Shown: piece by piece, positions 7,218-15,639 of the stretch | Position numbering within the stretch: position 1 is the first letter of the stretch | How the letters are laid out: the number at the start of each line of letters is the position of its first letter | Source: a virus | Strand: one strand, 5' to 3' | IMG/VR virus record: IMGVR_UViG_3300044825_001259 | Location: 1-36,844 of that record | Length of the DNA: 36,844 bases | Made by a program: the position numbers and the translations under genes | The notes under the pieces: generated by a model | What the model was told of the DNA's origin: nothing | The model's input: only the letters and a program-made list of their open reading frames with translations | Database searches by the model: none

Positions 7218-9308
7218 GTGGCCGTCCGCAAGATCCTACTCAACCTCGGGCAGAGCAACGCCGGCGCGCATCCCGACTACGAGACTTGGCGCGTGCCGAA
7301 CGCAGGCCTCGACGTAGCTCTCAACCCGCTCTCAAGCGCACATTTCTCCGGCGGATATTCGGACGTCTTCGACATGCCGGGCACCTGGCCGACGCGCTAC
7401 CAGAAAGCGCCGGTCAAGGGCTGCGCCGTGCAGGCGCTGCGCTACCTGACGTTCTACAACCCGACGGCAACCGGCCTCGGCTATACGCAGTTCCCGCACC
7501 GTGCCGTCGTCGGCGACATCATCTCGCACGACTCGTCGGCGACGAGCCTGCAGGTCGACAAGGTCTGGCAATACAACCCAACCGGACGCACGATTGTGCG
7601 GTCGCGCACGGGCACGACGCACACCATCGGCGCATGGGGCGGCACTGGTCCCGGCGGAGCGGCTACCGCGAACCAGATCGCGGTCGCGCCTGCATTCGAT
7701 CCGCCGCCGACCATTGGCGAGCAGATCGAATACCGACTTTATTCCGGCGCCGTAAGCCCGAACACGAGCACCGTCCTGCTCGACATGCGCTACGGAGGCA
7801 ACTACGGCGACGGCACCTGGCGCGGGTCGCTCGCCGGTCTTCGGCTCCGTTGCGTAGCGGGAACGAATGTCAACGTCTCACGGAACATCGACGCGCTGAC
7901 CCTGAACGGCGCCGTCATCGTCGAGCTCTCGTTCACTGCGGCCTGGCCGTCGCTGCCGCAGGCCGGCGACGAGTATGTCTGCGAACCGATTCCGCTCGCT
8001 TCCGGCGCCTCGCTGCCGTTCCGCAAGTTCGGATTCTTCCTGCCTTGGTCGCCGTTTGAGGGCGAAGCGCTGGAGACTTCGCGACCGGTCACTGCGGTCA
8101 TCGCTGTCCCTGCGTTTCCGGCTTTGGCCGCGCTCGCATTCGCGAACACCGGGCTCGGCGCGAGCGTGACAAACGACTTCGTCACGTTCACCGCCGACGT
8201 CGGGCAGCCGACAACCTACAACGGCACGCACAAGGTCCTTGCCTACACCGACACGGGCGTCGTCATCGGCGTCGCGTTCGGAGCAACGGCGACGGGCAAC
8301 GTCGCACGCATCGGAAAGAAGAACCCATACCCGCCGGGCTTCTCATTCCCGAACCACCACGACCAGCCGCCGATCTATCAACCGTTCCGCGCGACGTCGT
8401 TCATGTTCGGCGCCGGGTCGAAGTTCGTAACACCGCGCGCCGCGTTTCATATCACGCTGGCAAACCGGCTGCAGGAGTATCTCGGCGACACGATCTACGT
8501 CGCGAGCTGCTCGATCGACGGCGCGAAGCTGACGCACGACGAGCTCTCGCCGATCCAGACGATCGACGCCGTCGGATGGTTTGACCCACGGCAGCAAAAC
8601 TACTGGACGCCAGGCGAGCCGAATGGCGCTTTCGCGCGCATCCTTGAGGTCCTCGACACGATCGTCGCAGCGCTGGCCGATCAAGGAGATACCGGCGAGA
8701 TCGTCGCCGTGACATTCCCGCAGGGCGAGAGCGACGCCGGCGGCACGTCGACGGCGAATCGCTACGGCTCGGCGCTTGTCGGCTTCAAGGCCGCGCTGCG
8801 GTCGGCGATCAAGACGCGCAGCCTCTGGTCGCAGGACGAAAGCAAGATCCCGTTCGTGCATCCGAAGATTCGCGACGCGGCGCCGTGGACATACGCGAGC
8901 ACCGTCAACGCCGCGATCTCGGCAGCGGCCGACGCCGATGCATACTCGCGCACGGTCGAGGTCCAAGATCTGACCGTTCTGACCGAATCGCCGGCGAGCG
9001 TTCACTACGACGGCACGAGCGCGACCGTTCTCGCGAACCGGATCTTCGATGCATGGCTGCTCGCTCGAGCCGGCACGCCGGAGGTCCCTGCAACGCCGAC
9101 CCCGACGCCTGGCAGCGGCGGCGCCGCAGAGATCCTCGCCGTCATCGACCAGGCGATCGCGAGCGGCGGCGACGTCGCCGCCTACACGATCAACGGCCGC
9201 ACCGTGCAGCTCCGCTCGATGCAGGAGCTCATCGCGGCGCGCAAATACTTCCAGGCCGAGCTCGCGCGCGCGAGCGGTCTACGCCGCACCAAGATCGCCT
9301 TCCGATGA
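7218..9308 (+). CDS. SGNH-type esterase-like protein fused to a lambda gpW-like head-joining domain
   Basis: A 696-aa protein. The start GTG (7218) has GGAGG nine bases upstream. Residues 6-15 read ILLNLGQSNA, the block I signature of sialate O-acetylesterase/SGNH hydrolases with candidate nucleophile Ser13. FPQGESDA (about 500-507) matches the QGESD block, and SVHYDG supplies candidate His596, although the usual Asp three residues before His is absent. A Pro/Thr linker (TPEVPATPTPTPGSGG) leads into residues 635-696, where INGRTVQLRS, a KYFQAELA-type helix and the overall length match lambda gpW, the head-tail joining protein. The gene sits where W sits in lambda, between the large terminase and portal genes. 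The inferred product is an acetyl-polysaccharide esterase anchored at the head-tail neck. The esterase call is moderate; the gpW domain is supported by motif and position. Confidence 0.75.
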   Translation: MAVRKILLNLGQSNAGAHPDYETWRVPNAGLDVALNPLSSAHFSGGYSDVFDMPGTWPTRYQKAPVKGCAVQALRYLTFYNPTATGLGYTQFPHRAVVGDIISHDSSATSLQVDKVWQYNPTGRTIVRSRTGTTHTIGAWGGTGPGGAATANQIAVAPAFDPPPTIGEQIEYRLYSGAVSPNTSTVLLDMRYGGNYGDGTWRGSLAGLRLRCVAGTNVNVSRNIDALTLNGAVIVELSFTAAWPSLPQAGDEYVCEPIPLASGASLPFRKFGFFLPWSPFEGEALETSRPVTAVIAVPAFPALAALAFANTGLGASVTNDFVTFTADVGQPTTYNGTHKVLAYTDTGVVIGVAFGATATGNVARIGKKNPYPPGFSFPNHHDQPPIYQPFRATSFMFGAGSKFVTPRAAFHITLANRLQEYLGDTIYVASCSIDGAKLTHDELSPIQTIDAVGWFDPRQQNYWTPGEPNGAFARILEVLDTIVAALADQGDTGEIVAVTFPQGESDAGGTSTANRYGSALVGFKAALRSAIKTRSLWSQDESKIPFVHPKIRDAAPWTYASTVNAAISAAADADAYSRTVEVQDLTVLTESPASVHYDGTSATVLANRIFDAWLLARAGTPEVPATPTPTPGSGGAAEILAVIDQAIASGGDVAAYTINGRTVQLRSMQELIAARKYFQAELARASGLRRTKIAFR

Positions 9309-11038
9309 CTCGACGCATCCAGAACGCAGCGCCGCGCGCGCCGATCTACGCCGGCCTCTCTGGCCGCGTCTCGAGGATCTTCGATGCGGCGATCGGCATC
9401 GTCCTACCTGGCACCGCGCACAAGATGCGCAAGGCTAGGCTGCAAAACGAGGCGCTGCTTGCATACGAGGCCGCGACGTTCTCGCGCACGAACCCGATGC
9501 AGACGAGCGGCTCGGCCGACTCCGAGCTGCTGCCGGATCTGCAGAAGCTGCGCGACGTCTCGCGCACGATGGTCCGCGACGACGCACACGCAGCGGCCGC
9601 GCTCGGCATCCTCGAGGAGGCGATCGTCGGCGCCGGCATCCGGCCGCAGAGCGCCGCAACGCCGGAGGCGACCGGCTTGTCCGACGAGGCCTGCGCAGAA
9701 TGGCGCGCAGCATGCGAGGCCGAATGGCACCGCTGGGCAGAGAGCGACGCCGATGCGACGAAGCGCGGCACGTTCTACGACCTGCAGGCGCTCGCGCTCC
9801 GTTGCACGGTCGTCGACGGCGAGGCGATCGGGCACGCCGTCATCGGCGGCGACGGGCTCATCGCTTGCGAGCTCATCGACGCCGACCGTCTGCAGAGTCC
9901 GGGCTTCGTCGATAAGGATCGACTGCGCGGCGGCGTCGAGCTCGGCAACTTCGGCGAGGCCGTCGCGTATCACGTTCTGCCAGGTCATCCCGACGAGACG
10001 CTGCTCGGCGCCCGCTACACCGTGCAGCCGATCCGCATCGAGGCCGAGAGCAACGGCATCGCAATCGTGCAGCACTGCTTCCGCCGGCTGCGGCCCGGGC
10101 AGACGCGCGGCGTGCCGTGGCTGTCCGCGTCTGCGCAGTATCTGCAGCATCTGCACCACTACCTCAACAGCGAGCTGATCGCCGCGAGGGCCGCATCGAA
10201 CTACGCGCTATTCATCAAGCGCACGGTCTCGACGGTCGACCAAGATATCTTCCCCGTGCAGGCCAGCGAGACGGGCACGCAGCAGGACTACCACGAATAC
10301 CTCGAGCCCGGCACGATCGAATACCTCAACGAAGGCGAAGAGCCCGTCGCCTTCAACCCGAACCGGCCGGGCAGCGCGTTCACGCCTTTTGTCGAGCGCA
10401 TGCTGCGCGCGATCTCGTCCAGCATCGGCCTCTCCTACGAGGTCGTCGCGAAGGACTTCGGTCGGATGAACCTGAGCTCGGCGCGCGCGATGATGCGCGA
10501 ATGCCAGCGCGGCTTCGACCTGCATCGCGCGCGTTTGAATCGCACGTTCAACGCTCCCTGGTGGGCGAACGTCATCCGCATGGCCGTCGCGTCTGGCCGC
10601 ATCTCGGCGCCTGCCGGCTTCCTCGACGATCCGCAACCGTTCCTGGCTGCGCGGTGGGTCGCCCCGTCCTACGGCATGGTCGACCCGCAGAGCGACGTCG
10701 CAGCGGCGCGCGCTTCCATCGACGCGAACCTTTCGACGCCTTACGAGGAGGCCGCCAAATACGGCGCCGACGCCGAGCAGATCCTGCTCTCGCGCGCGCG
10801 ATTCCTGGCACGCGCTGCAGAGATCGAGCGCGAGTTCGGCCTCGAGGCCGGCGTGCTGACGAAGGCAAGCCCGCAACGCACCGAGAGCACGTCGATCATG
10901 GCCGAGCCCGTCGAGGACGAGACATCGGCCGCAGACGCAGCAGAAGACGCGGCCGAGGTCGATAGTCCCGGCGAGGTTGAGGACACCGCCGAAGACGCGG
11001 CCGAGGACGCAACCGAAGACACCACGGAGACCACATAA
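9305..11038 (+). CDS. Portal protein (lambda gpB family)
   Basis: A 577-aa portal-type protein. Family-like segments include KLRDVSRTMVRDDAHAAAAL near the N-terminus, DGEAIGHAVI, a conserved middle RGVPWLSASAQYLQHLHHY, and SSIGLSYEVVAKDFGRMNLS followed by SSARAMMRE. It forms the dodecameric DNA channel at the head vertex and the docking point for terminase and connectors. The ATG overlaps the upstream stop (ATGA). The C-terminus carries an unusual acidic tail of EDAAE/EDATE repeats (last 40 residues) that runs up to the protease gene. The in-frame extension upstream of 9305 is not needed. Confidence 0.9.
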   Translation: MTRRIQNAAPRAPIYAGLSGRVSRIFDAAIGIVLPGTAHKMRKARLQNEALLAYEAATFSRTNPMQTSGSADSELLPDLQKLRDVSRTMVRDDAHAAAALGILEEAIVGAGIRPQSAATPEATGLSDEACAEWRAACEAEWHRWAESDADATKRGTFYDLQALALRCTVVDGEAIGHAVIGGDGLIACELIDADRLQSPGFVDKDRLRGGVELGNFGEAVAYHVLPGHPDETLLGARYTVQPIRIEAESNGIAIVQHCFRRLRPGQTRGVPWLSASAQYLQHLHHYLNSELIAARAASNYALFIKRTVSTVDQDIFPVQASETGTQQDYHEYLEPGTIEYLNEGEEPVAFNPNRPGSAFTPFVERMLRAISSSIGLSYEVVAKDFGRMNLSSARAMMRECQRGFDLHRARLNRTFNAPWWANVIRMAVASGRISAPAGFLDDPQPFLAARWVAPSYGMVDPQSDVAAARASIDANLSTPYEEAAKYGADAEQILLSRARFLARAAEIEREFGLEAGVLTKASPQRTESTSIMAEPVEDETSAADAAEDAAEVDSPGEVEDTAEDAAEDATEDTTETT

Positions 11039-12132
11039 TGCACGACAAGATCCGCAACGCCGGCGCCGGCGACACCGTTGCCGTCCCTCGCCGCGCGCTT
11101 TTCCTGCGCGACTCGACGTCCGAGGTCCAGCTCGCCGCACCTGGTGACGAGCAGCCGCGCACGTTCTCGATGGTCGCGCTCACGGGCAAGCCTCTCGCGC
11201 ACTGGTATTTCGGCACGCTGGCCATCGACCTCGCCGGCGTCCGCATGAAGCAACGCCTCCCCGTGCTCAAGGATCACAACACCGAGGAGCGGCTCGGCTA
11301 CACGACGGCGATGCGCAACGAGCCCGGCCGCGGAATCGTCGCCGAGGGCCGTCTGCTGCAGCGCTCGCCGGCGGCGCAGCAGGTCCTCGCCGACTCGGCC
11401 GACGGCTTTCCGTGGCAGGCCTCGACCTACCTGCAGGCGAGCAAGATGCAGCGCCTGGCCGAAGGGCAGAGCGACGAGGTCAACGGCTACCGCGTCGCAG
11501 GACCTGCGACCATCTTCCGCGAATCGACTCTCCGCGAGGTCACCTTCACCGCGCTCGGCGTCGACGACGACACCTCGGCGACACCGCTCTCGGCGAATGG
11601 CGCCGACGACGAGGTCGCCGTCCTACTGACTGCAGACACCATGTCGAACCAGACCCCGGCCGAGCAGGCCGCACCCGCCGCGCCGGCGCCCGCCGCCGCG
11701 GATCTCTCTGCGCAGCTCGCGCAGGCGACGCAGACCGGCCTCGAGGCCGAGCGCGCTCGCGTTCTCGCAATCCTGTCGCAGGCTGCCGATGCGCAGCACG
11801 ACCTCGCGCGCGAGCTCATCACGAGCGGCGCGTCGCTGGCCGACGCGGCAAACAGAATCAACCAGGACCTGCGCGCGAAACTCGCGCAGGCCAAGATGCT
11901 GCCGGCGAGCTCGACCGCGAGCCTCGCGGTCGGCAACTCGGCGCAGGTCGTCCCGCAATCCGCCGACGCCGCTCTCGCTGCGCAGCCGGAAGGCGAGAAG
12001 AAGTGGCTCGCGCAGTGGGAGACCAGCGCCGAGCTGCAGCAAGAGTTCGGCGGCGACCAGAAGGTCTGGCTCGCCTATCAGCGCAACCAGGCCAACGTGC
12101 GCAACCACACGAAGAACACCAAGGCCAACTAA
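11038..12132 (+). CDS. Prohead protease with C-terminal scaffold-like region
   Basis: A 364-aa protein between portal and capsid genes. The N-terminal 190 residues show a prohead-protease layout: VLKDHNTEERLGY (candidate His), GFPWQASTYLQ (candidate Ser), and FRESTLREVTFTALGVDDD. From about residue 200 it turns into a Gln/Ala-rich helical region, typical of an internal scaffold released by cleavage. The order portal-protease-scaffold-capsid supports this. The start ATG shares one base with the portal stop TAA. A second initiation inside the gene (Met at TMSNQTPAEQ, near residue 202) could give a free scaffold, as lambda C/Nu3 does; that is inference. Confidence 0.82.
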   Translation: MHDKIRNAGAGDTVAVPRRALFLRDSTSEVQLAAPGDEQPRTFSMVALTGKPLAHWYFGTLAIDLAGVRMKQRLPVLKDHNTEERLGYTTAMRNEPGRGIVAEGRLLQRSPAAQQVLADSADGFPWQASTYLQASKMQRLAEGQSDEVNGYRVAGPATIFRESTLREVTFTALGVDDDTSATPLSANGADDEVAVLLTADTMSNQTPAEQAAPAAPAPAAADLSAQLAQATQTGLEAERARVLAILSQAADAQHDLARELITSGASLADAANRINQDLRAKLAQAKMLPASSTASLAVGNSAQVVPQSADAALAAQPEGEKKWLAQWETSAELQQEFGGDQKVWLAYQRNQANVRNHTKNTKAN

Positions 12133-12147
12133 CCAGGAGCAACACAC

Positions 12148-13068
12148 ATGACTCTCAACCTCAAGGGCCTCGGGTCGCGCGCGATCATCGGGGCATTCTT
12201 CAAGCGCCTCGAGGAGGCGCAGACGGCCGGCTGGACCGCCGACGTCGCGACGATGTTCAACAGCAACCAGGAGAGCGAGACGTATACGTTCCTCTCCGAC
12301 TCGCCGTCGCTGACCGAGTGGAGCAGCAACCGCACGGCGCAGTCGATGAAGCGCTTCGAGTTCGCGGTCAAGAACAAGAAGTTCAGCGCCGGTTTGCAGA
12401 TCGACGAAGACGATCTTCGTCGCGACAAGACGGGGCAAGTCTTGGTGCGCGTCAACGAGCTCGCGGCTCGCGCTGCGCAACTCCCGCAGCGCATCATCTC
12501 CGACCTGCTCATCGCCAACGGCAACGCATACGACGGCGTCGCGTTCTACGCGACGACGCACAAGACGGAGAGCGGCGCGACGGTCGACAACATCGTCCAG
12601 CAGACCTGCTCGGTGTCCGGCGTGCCGACCGTCTCGGAGGCCGCGAGCGGCATCCTGACGGCCATTACGCGCATCATGTCGTTCGTCGACGATTCCGGCG
12701 AGCCGCGTAACGAGTTCGCTCGTCGCTTCGCGGTCATGGTTCCGGCCGCGCTTTACGGCGCCGTCGTCGGCGCGATTCGCAACGACTTCTTGACCAGTGG
12801 CTCGAGCAACCAGCTCATGGCGACCGGCATGGAGATCGTCCCCTACATCAACTCGCGACTGACCGCGACGGACAAGGCCTACGTCTTCCGCACTGACGCG
12901 GATGTTCGCGCCTTCGTTTGGCAGGACGAGGTCGCGCCGATGATGTCCACCCTCGAAGAGGGCTCGGACTTCCACACCCTCAACGACGCGCGCATGTTCT
13001 TCGCGAAGCGCGTCTGCAACGGCGGCTATGGTCGATTCGACCAGACGGTTCGCCTCACCTTCGCCTAA
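12148..13068 (+). CDS. Major capsid protein (Mu gpT-like)
   Basis: A 306-aa protein with the look of the Mu major head subunit: early WTADVATMFNSNQESETY, EFAVKNKKFSAGLQI, DDLRRDKTGQVLVRVNELA, QRIISDLLIANG, DGVAFYATTHK, a middle variable stretch, and an ending with FFAKRVCNGGYGRFDQT. It would assemble the HK97-fold capsid. AGGAG at 12135-12139, nine bases before the ATG, is one of the clearest ribosome sites in the window, as expected for the most abundant virion protein. The Mu-type subunit sits in an otherwise lambda-type gene order. Confidence 0.88.
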   Translation: MTLNLKGLGSRAIIGAFFKRLEEAQTAGWTADVATMFNSNQESETYTFLSDSPSLTEWSSNRTAQSMKRFEFAVKNKKFSAGLQIDEDDLRRDKTGQVLVRVNELAARAAQLPQRIISDLLIANGNAYDGVAFYATTHKTESGATVDNIVQQTCSVSGVPTVSEAASGILTAITRIMSFVDDSGEPRNEFARRFAVMVPAALYGAVVGAIRNDFLTSGSSNQLMATGMEIVPYINSRLTATDKAYVFRTDADVRAFVWQDEVAPMMSTLEEGSDFHTLNDARMFFAKRVCNGGYGRFDQTVRLTFA

Positions 13069-13083
13069 TAGGAGATACGAACC

Positions 13084-13533
13084 ATGGCATCAGACCTCAG
13101 CAGCGAAAAGATCCGCGTCTACCTCGCGGACGTTCCGACGATCGACGTGACGCTCCCCGTCACGTCGGGCGTCACCATCTACGCCGGCGCCTATTGCATG
13201 ATCTCGTCGGGCGCCGTCGCGAGCCTCAGCGGCTCGGGCGTCTTCGGCGGCATCGCTCTGGAGACGGTCGTCAACGGCAGCGGCGCGACCACGATTCGCA
13301 TGCGAATCCAGGGCGCCTTCGAGGCCGGCATCGAAGACACGATCACGACGGCGACGCACTGGGGCGTCGACGCGAACCACATCGAAGCGACCAATACCGA
13401 CACACTGCGACTGGAAACGGGCACGTCGGTCACGGGCACCAAGATCGGCGAAATGATGCGCGTCATCACCGCCGGCGCTTCGGGCACGAACAAGGTCGCC
13501 GTCGCTTTCAAGGCGACCGCGCTGCTCCCCTGA
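13084..13533 (+). CDS. Capsid decoration-type protein (149 aa)
   Basis: A 149-aa beta-rich Ala/Gly/Thr/Ser protein directly after the major capsid gene, with a strong GGAG site (13071-13074) nine bases before the ATG, so high expression is likely. Segments such as TSGVTIYAGAYCMISSGAV and GVFGGIALETVVNGSGA resemble head-stabilising proteins that coat the capsid. The place in the order (lambda D equivalent, but after the capsid gene) supports that role. No domain identifies it decisively. Confidence 0.7.
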   Translation: MASDLSSEKIRVYLADVPTIDVTLPVTSGVTIYAGAYCMISSGAVASLSGSGVFGGIALETVVNGSGATTIRMRIQGAFEAGIEDTITTATHWGVDANHIEATNTDTLRLETGTSVTGTKIGEMMRVITAGASGTNKVAVAFKATALLP

Positions 13534-13540
13534 TCTGACG

Positions 13541-13756
13541 ATGCGCGACTACACGCTGCAGGAGATCTCGACGGGGCGCGTCCTGGGGACGGCCCGCATC
13601 GCCGACGACATCGGTCCGGGCGAGCTCGTGCTCGCGTTCCGGCGCGATCTGCTGCGCGTTTCCGAGGTCGTCGAGGTCGGCGTCGTTGCCGAGCTCGACG
13701 ACAAGCCCGCGCCGGCGGCAACGCCGGCAGCGCGGCCGCGGAGGTCGAAGACGTGA
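13541..13756 (+). CDS. Small protein between decoration and connector genes (71 aa)
   Basis: A 71-aa protein (MRDYTLQEISTGRVLGTARI at the start) ending with an Ala/Pro/Arg-rich tail. It lies seven bases after the previous stop, and its stop overlaps the next GTG (GTGA). The position corresponds to lambda FI or a small head-completion factor, but no motif confirms this. The function is unknown. Confidence 0.6.
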   Translation: MRDYTLQEISTGRVLGTARIADDIGPGELVLAFRRDLLRVSEVVEVGVVAELDDKPAPAATPAARPRRSKT

Positions 13757-14097
13757 CCCTTCGCGAGACGATGGCGCGCCATGCGCGCGACACGCTGACC
13801 CGCCTGGACCATCTGGGCGAGGTCATCACATACACACCGAAGAGCGGCTCCGAGCGCCAGGTCCGCGCGGTCGTCAACCGTCTTGACGTCGAGCCCGCAT
13901 CCGGCGACGCGCGCCAGGTCGGCCGGCTTCGCGCGATCATCGAGATACCGCGCGGCACGACCTACGGCGTCGAGGCCGTCGTGCCGGGCGATCGCGTCAC
14001 GCTGGCGATGCGGCTCGGCGGCGCCGAGCTCGTCGCGCGCGTCCGCCGGATCATCACGCAGGACGAGGGCACGTTCGCGCTCGAGGTTGAGGCCTGA
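13753..14097 (+). CDS. Head-tail connector-like protein (114 aa)
   Basis: A 114-aa protein with a helical start and a beta-rich remainder (EVITYTPKSGSERQVRAVV, GDRVTLAMRLGGAELVARV, ending GTFALEVEA). The size, fold impression and position just before Z/U-like genes fit a gpFII-type stopper or connector. The start is GTG at 13753, overlapping the upstream stop by four bases; the +1 ORF covering the same DNA is a shadow. Confidence 0.6.
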   Translation: MTLRETMARHARDTLTRLDHLGEVITYTPKSGSERQVRAVVNRLDVEPASGDARQVGRLRAIIEIPRGTTYGVEAVVPGDRVTLAMRLGGAELVARVRRIITQDEGTFALEVEA

Positions 14098-14846
14098 TGC
14101 GCGCCGGCCTGCGAGATTCGGCGACCGGCTTCTCGGTCACGGTCGACACGACCGAGGCTCTGCGCTACCTGATCCTCGCGCCGCGGAGCGCTTACTTCCA
14201 CCTCCGGCGCTTCAACTACTTGACGCTCCTCGACCATCGCAAAGGCTGGCTCGCGCGCAAGGGCAACCGATTCGGCCGCGGCGGCACGGGCCAGCGAGGC
14301 CAGCCGATCAACGTCACGAACGTGCAGTTCGGCGGCAGCCCGCCGAACCCGAACCAGGTCTCCTACCAGGTCCTCCCGATCCAGAAGACCGCACGCACGC
14401 GCGAAGAGGCCGACCGGCTGATCCCCGAGATCCGCGGCGACATCTACACCGGCAACGACATCCTGCGCATCCACGAGGAAGGCCAGGACATCAAGAGCGC
14501 CCGCTACATGGCCGTCCCGATCCGCACGCGGCCGGCGACGATCGGCGCCTTTCGCGCGCGATACCCTGGGAAGAAGCTCATCACCGTGCCGAGCAAGCGG
14601 AATAGCAACCGGCTCGTCTACGAGCAGACGACCAAATACGAGAGCAAGCCGGAGCCCGGTCGCGGCGGCCCGCGCAGGATCGTCGCGCGAAAGCGGCGCC
14701 TGCGGTGGATCCTGACCAAGACCGTCGAGATGAACCCGCTGCTGCAGTTCTATGCAAGCTGGGACGCTCTCGAGCAGCAGCGCGACCAGCGCTTTGCCGA
14801 GGCCGCCGACGGAATGTTCGCCGACTGGCGCAAGGGCAGGACCTGA
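14097..14846 (+). CDS. Minor tail/neck protein (lambda Z position, 249 aa)
   Basis: A basic 249-aa protein starting at an ATG that overlaps the upstream TGA. It has FRARYPGKKLITVPSKR in the middle and a helical ending (LLQFYASWDALEQQRDQRF). The place between the connector and a tail-terminator-like gene is that of lambda Z or HK97 gp10-type neck proteins. Assignment rests on order and general composition. Confidence 0.6.
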   Translation: MRAGLRDSATGFSVTVDTTEALRYLILAPRSAYFHLRRFNYLTLLDHRKGWLARKGNRFGRGGTGQRGQPINVTNVQFGGSPPNPNQVSYQVLPIQKTARTREEADRLIPEIRGDIYTGNDILRIHEEGQDIKSARYMAVPIRTRPATIGAFRARYPGKKLITVPSKRNSNRLVYEQTTKYESKPEPGRGGPRRIVARKRRLRWILTKTVEMNPLLQFYASWDALEQQRDQRFAEAADGMFADWRKGRT

Positions 14847-15289
14847 TGGCAAGCATCCGCGACCAGATCCTGCAGGCCTTCGTCACGCGCCTCGGCTCGA
14901 TCGCCGGCTGGAGCTCGCAGCTCCGCGGCGCCGTCAACTACGGCGACGCTGCCGTGCGCGCGGTCGTCTTCTTCGCGTCCGAGGATAAGACCATCGCGAC
15001 GAACGAGACCTACCAGGCGACGATGCAGGTCGGCGTCCTGCTCACCGTCCGCAGCGAGGACGCAGACGCGACGATCGACGCCGGCAACCCCTACCGCTAC
15101 CTCGACCGCATGGTCGTCGAGGTCGAGCGCAAGGTCCACGACCCCGACTCGTGGGGACTCGACCCCGACTACACCGACGCCGTTGTGCTCGGGCACGAGG
15201 TCAGCGACCCCGACGAGCAGAACGAGCTGCAGGCCGTCGTCCGTCTGCAGTTCCGCTATCGGCACGACTACCAGGACCCGACGACCTGA
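14846..15289 (+). CDS. Tail terminator-like protein (147 aa)
   Basis: A 147-aa protein with an alpha/beta pattern: MASIRDQILQAFVTRLGSI helix at the start, AVVFFASEDKTI, QATMQVGVLLTVRSE, and a closing strand VVRLQFRYRHDY. This is the usual outline of gpU-type tail terminators that cap the tail tube and join it to the head. Overlapping stop/start on both sides (TGATG) places it in the connector operon. Confidence 0.65.
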   Translation: MASIRDQILQAFVTRLGSIAGWSSQLRGAVNYGDAAVRAVVFFASEDKTIATNETYQATMQVGVLLTVRSEDADATIDAGNPYRYLDRMVVEVERKVHDPDSWGLDPDYTDAVVLGHEVSDPDEQNELQAVVRLQFRYRHDYQDPTT

Positions 15290-15636
15290 TGGCCGACACC
15301 GCCGCAAACTCGCTGCCGAGGCCATCGGCCGCTGCGACGACGACGCGCCAGGTCCGCCGGCAAACTGCAGCCGGAGACCTGCTGCTCACGCGCGTGCCGG
15401 ATTCGCAGCTTGCGCCGCGTCTGTTCACGTTCCTCTACCGCGACGCATACGGCGCAACCGGCGACGCCGTTCGTCGGCACTATCTCGAGCACCCGTTCGA
15501 GACGTTCAACGTCACCCTTCCGCGCACTGGCGAATCGGTCTTCGTCCGATACGCCTCGGCGCCTTCGATTGCATGGAGTTCGGCCGCTGCCGCGAGCATC
15601 ACGGTCGAGCTCGAGGAAATGCTCGCGCACGAATAG
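15289..15636 (+). CDS. Small tail-region protein (115 aa)
   Basis: A 115-aa protein between the tail-terminator-like and tail-tube genes. FTFLYRDAYGATGDAVRRHY, FETFNVTLPRTGESVFVRY and a closing SITVELEEML suggest a small beta domain. I do not recognise the family. Tight coupling (TGATG) with its upstream neighbour supports a real gene and a tail or connector role. Confidence 0.65.
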   Translation: MADTAANSLPRPSAAATTTRQVRRQTAAGDLLLTRVPDSQLAPRLFTFLYRDAYGATGDAVRRHYLEHPFETFNVTLPRTGESVFVRYASAPSIAWSSAAAASITVELEEMLAHE

Positions 15637-15639
15637 AAC

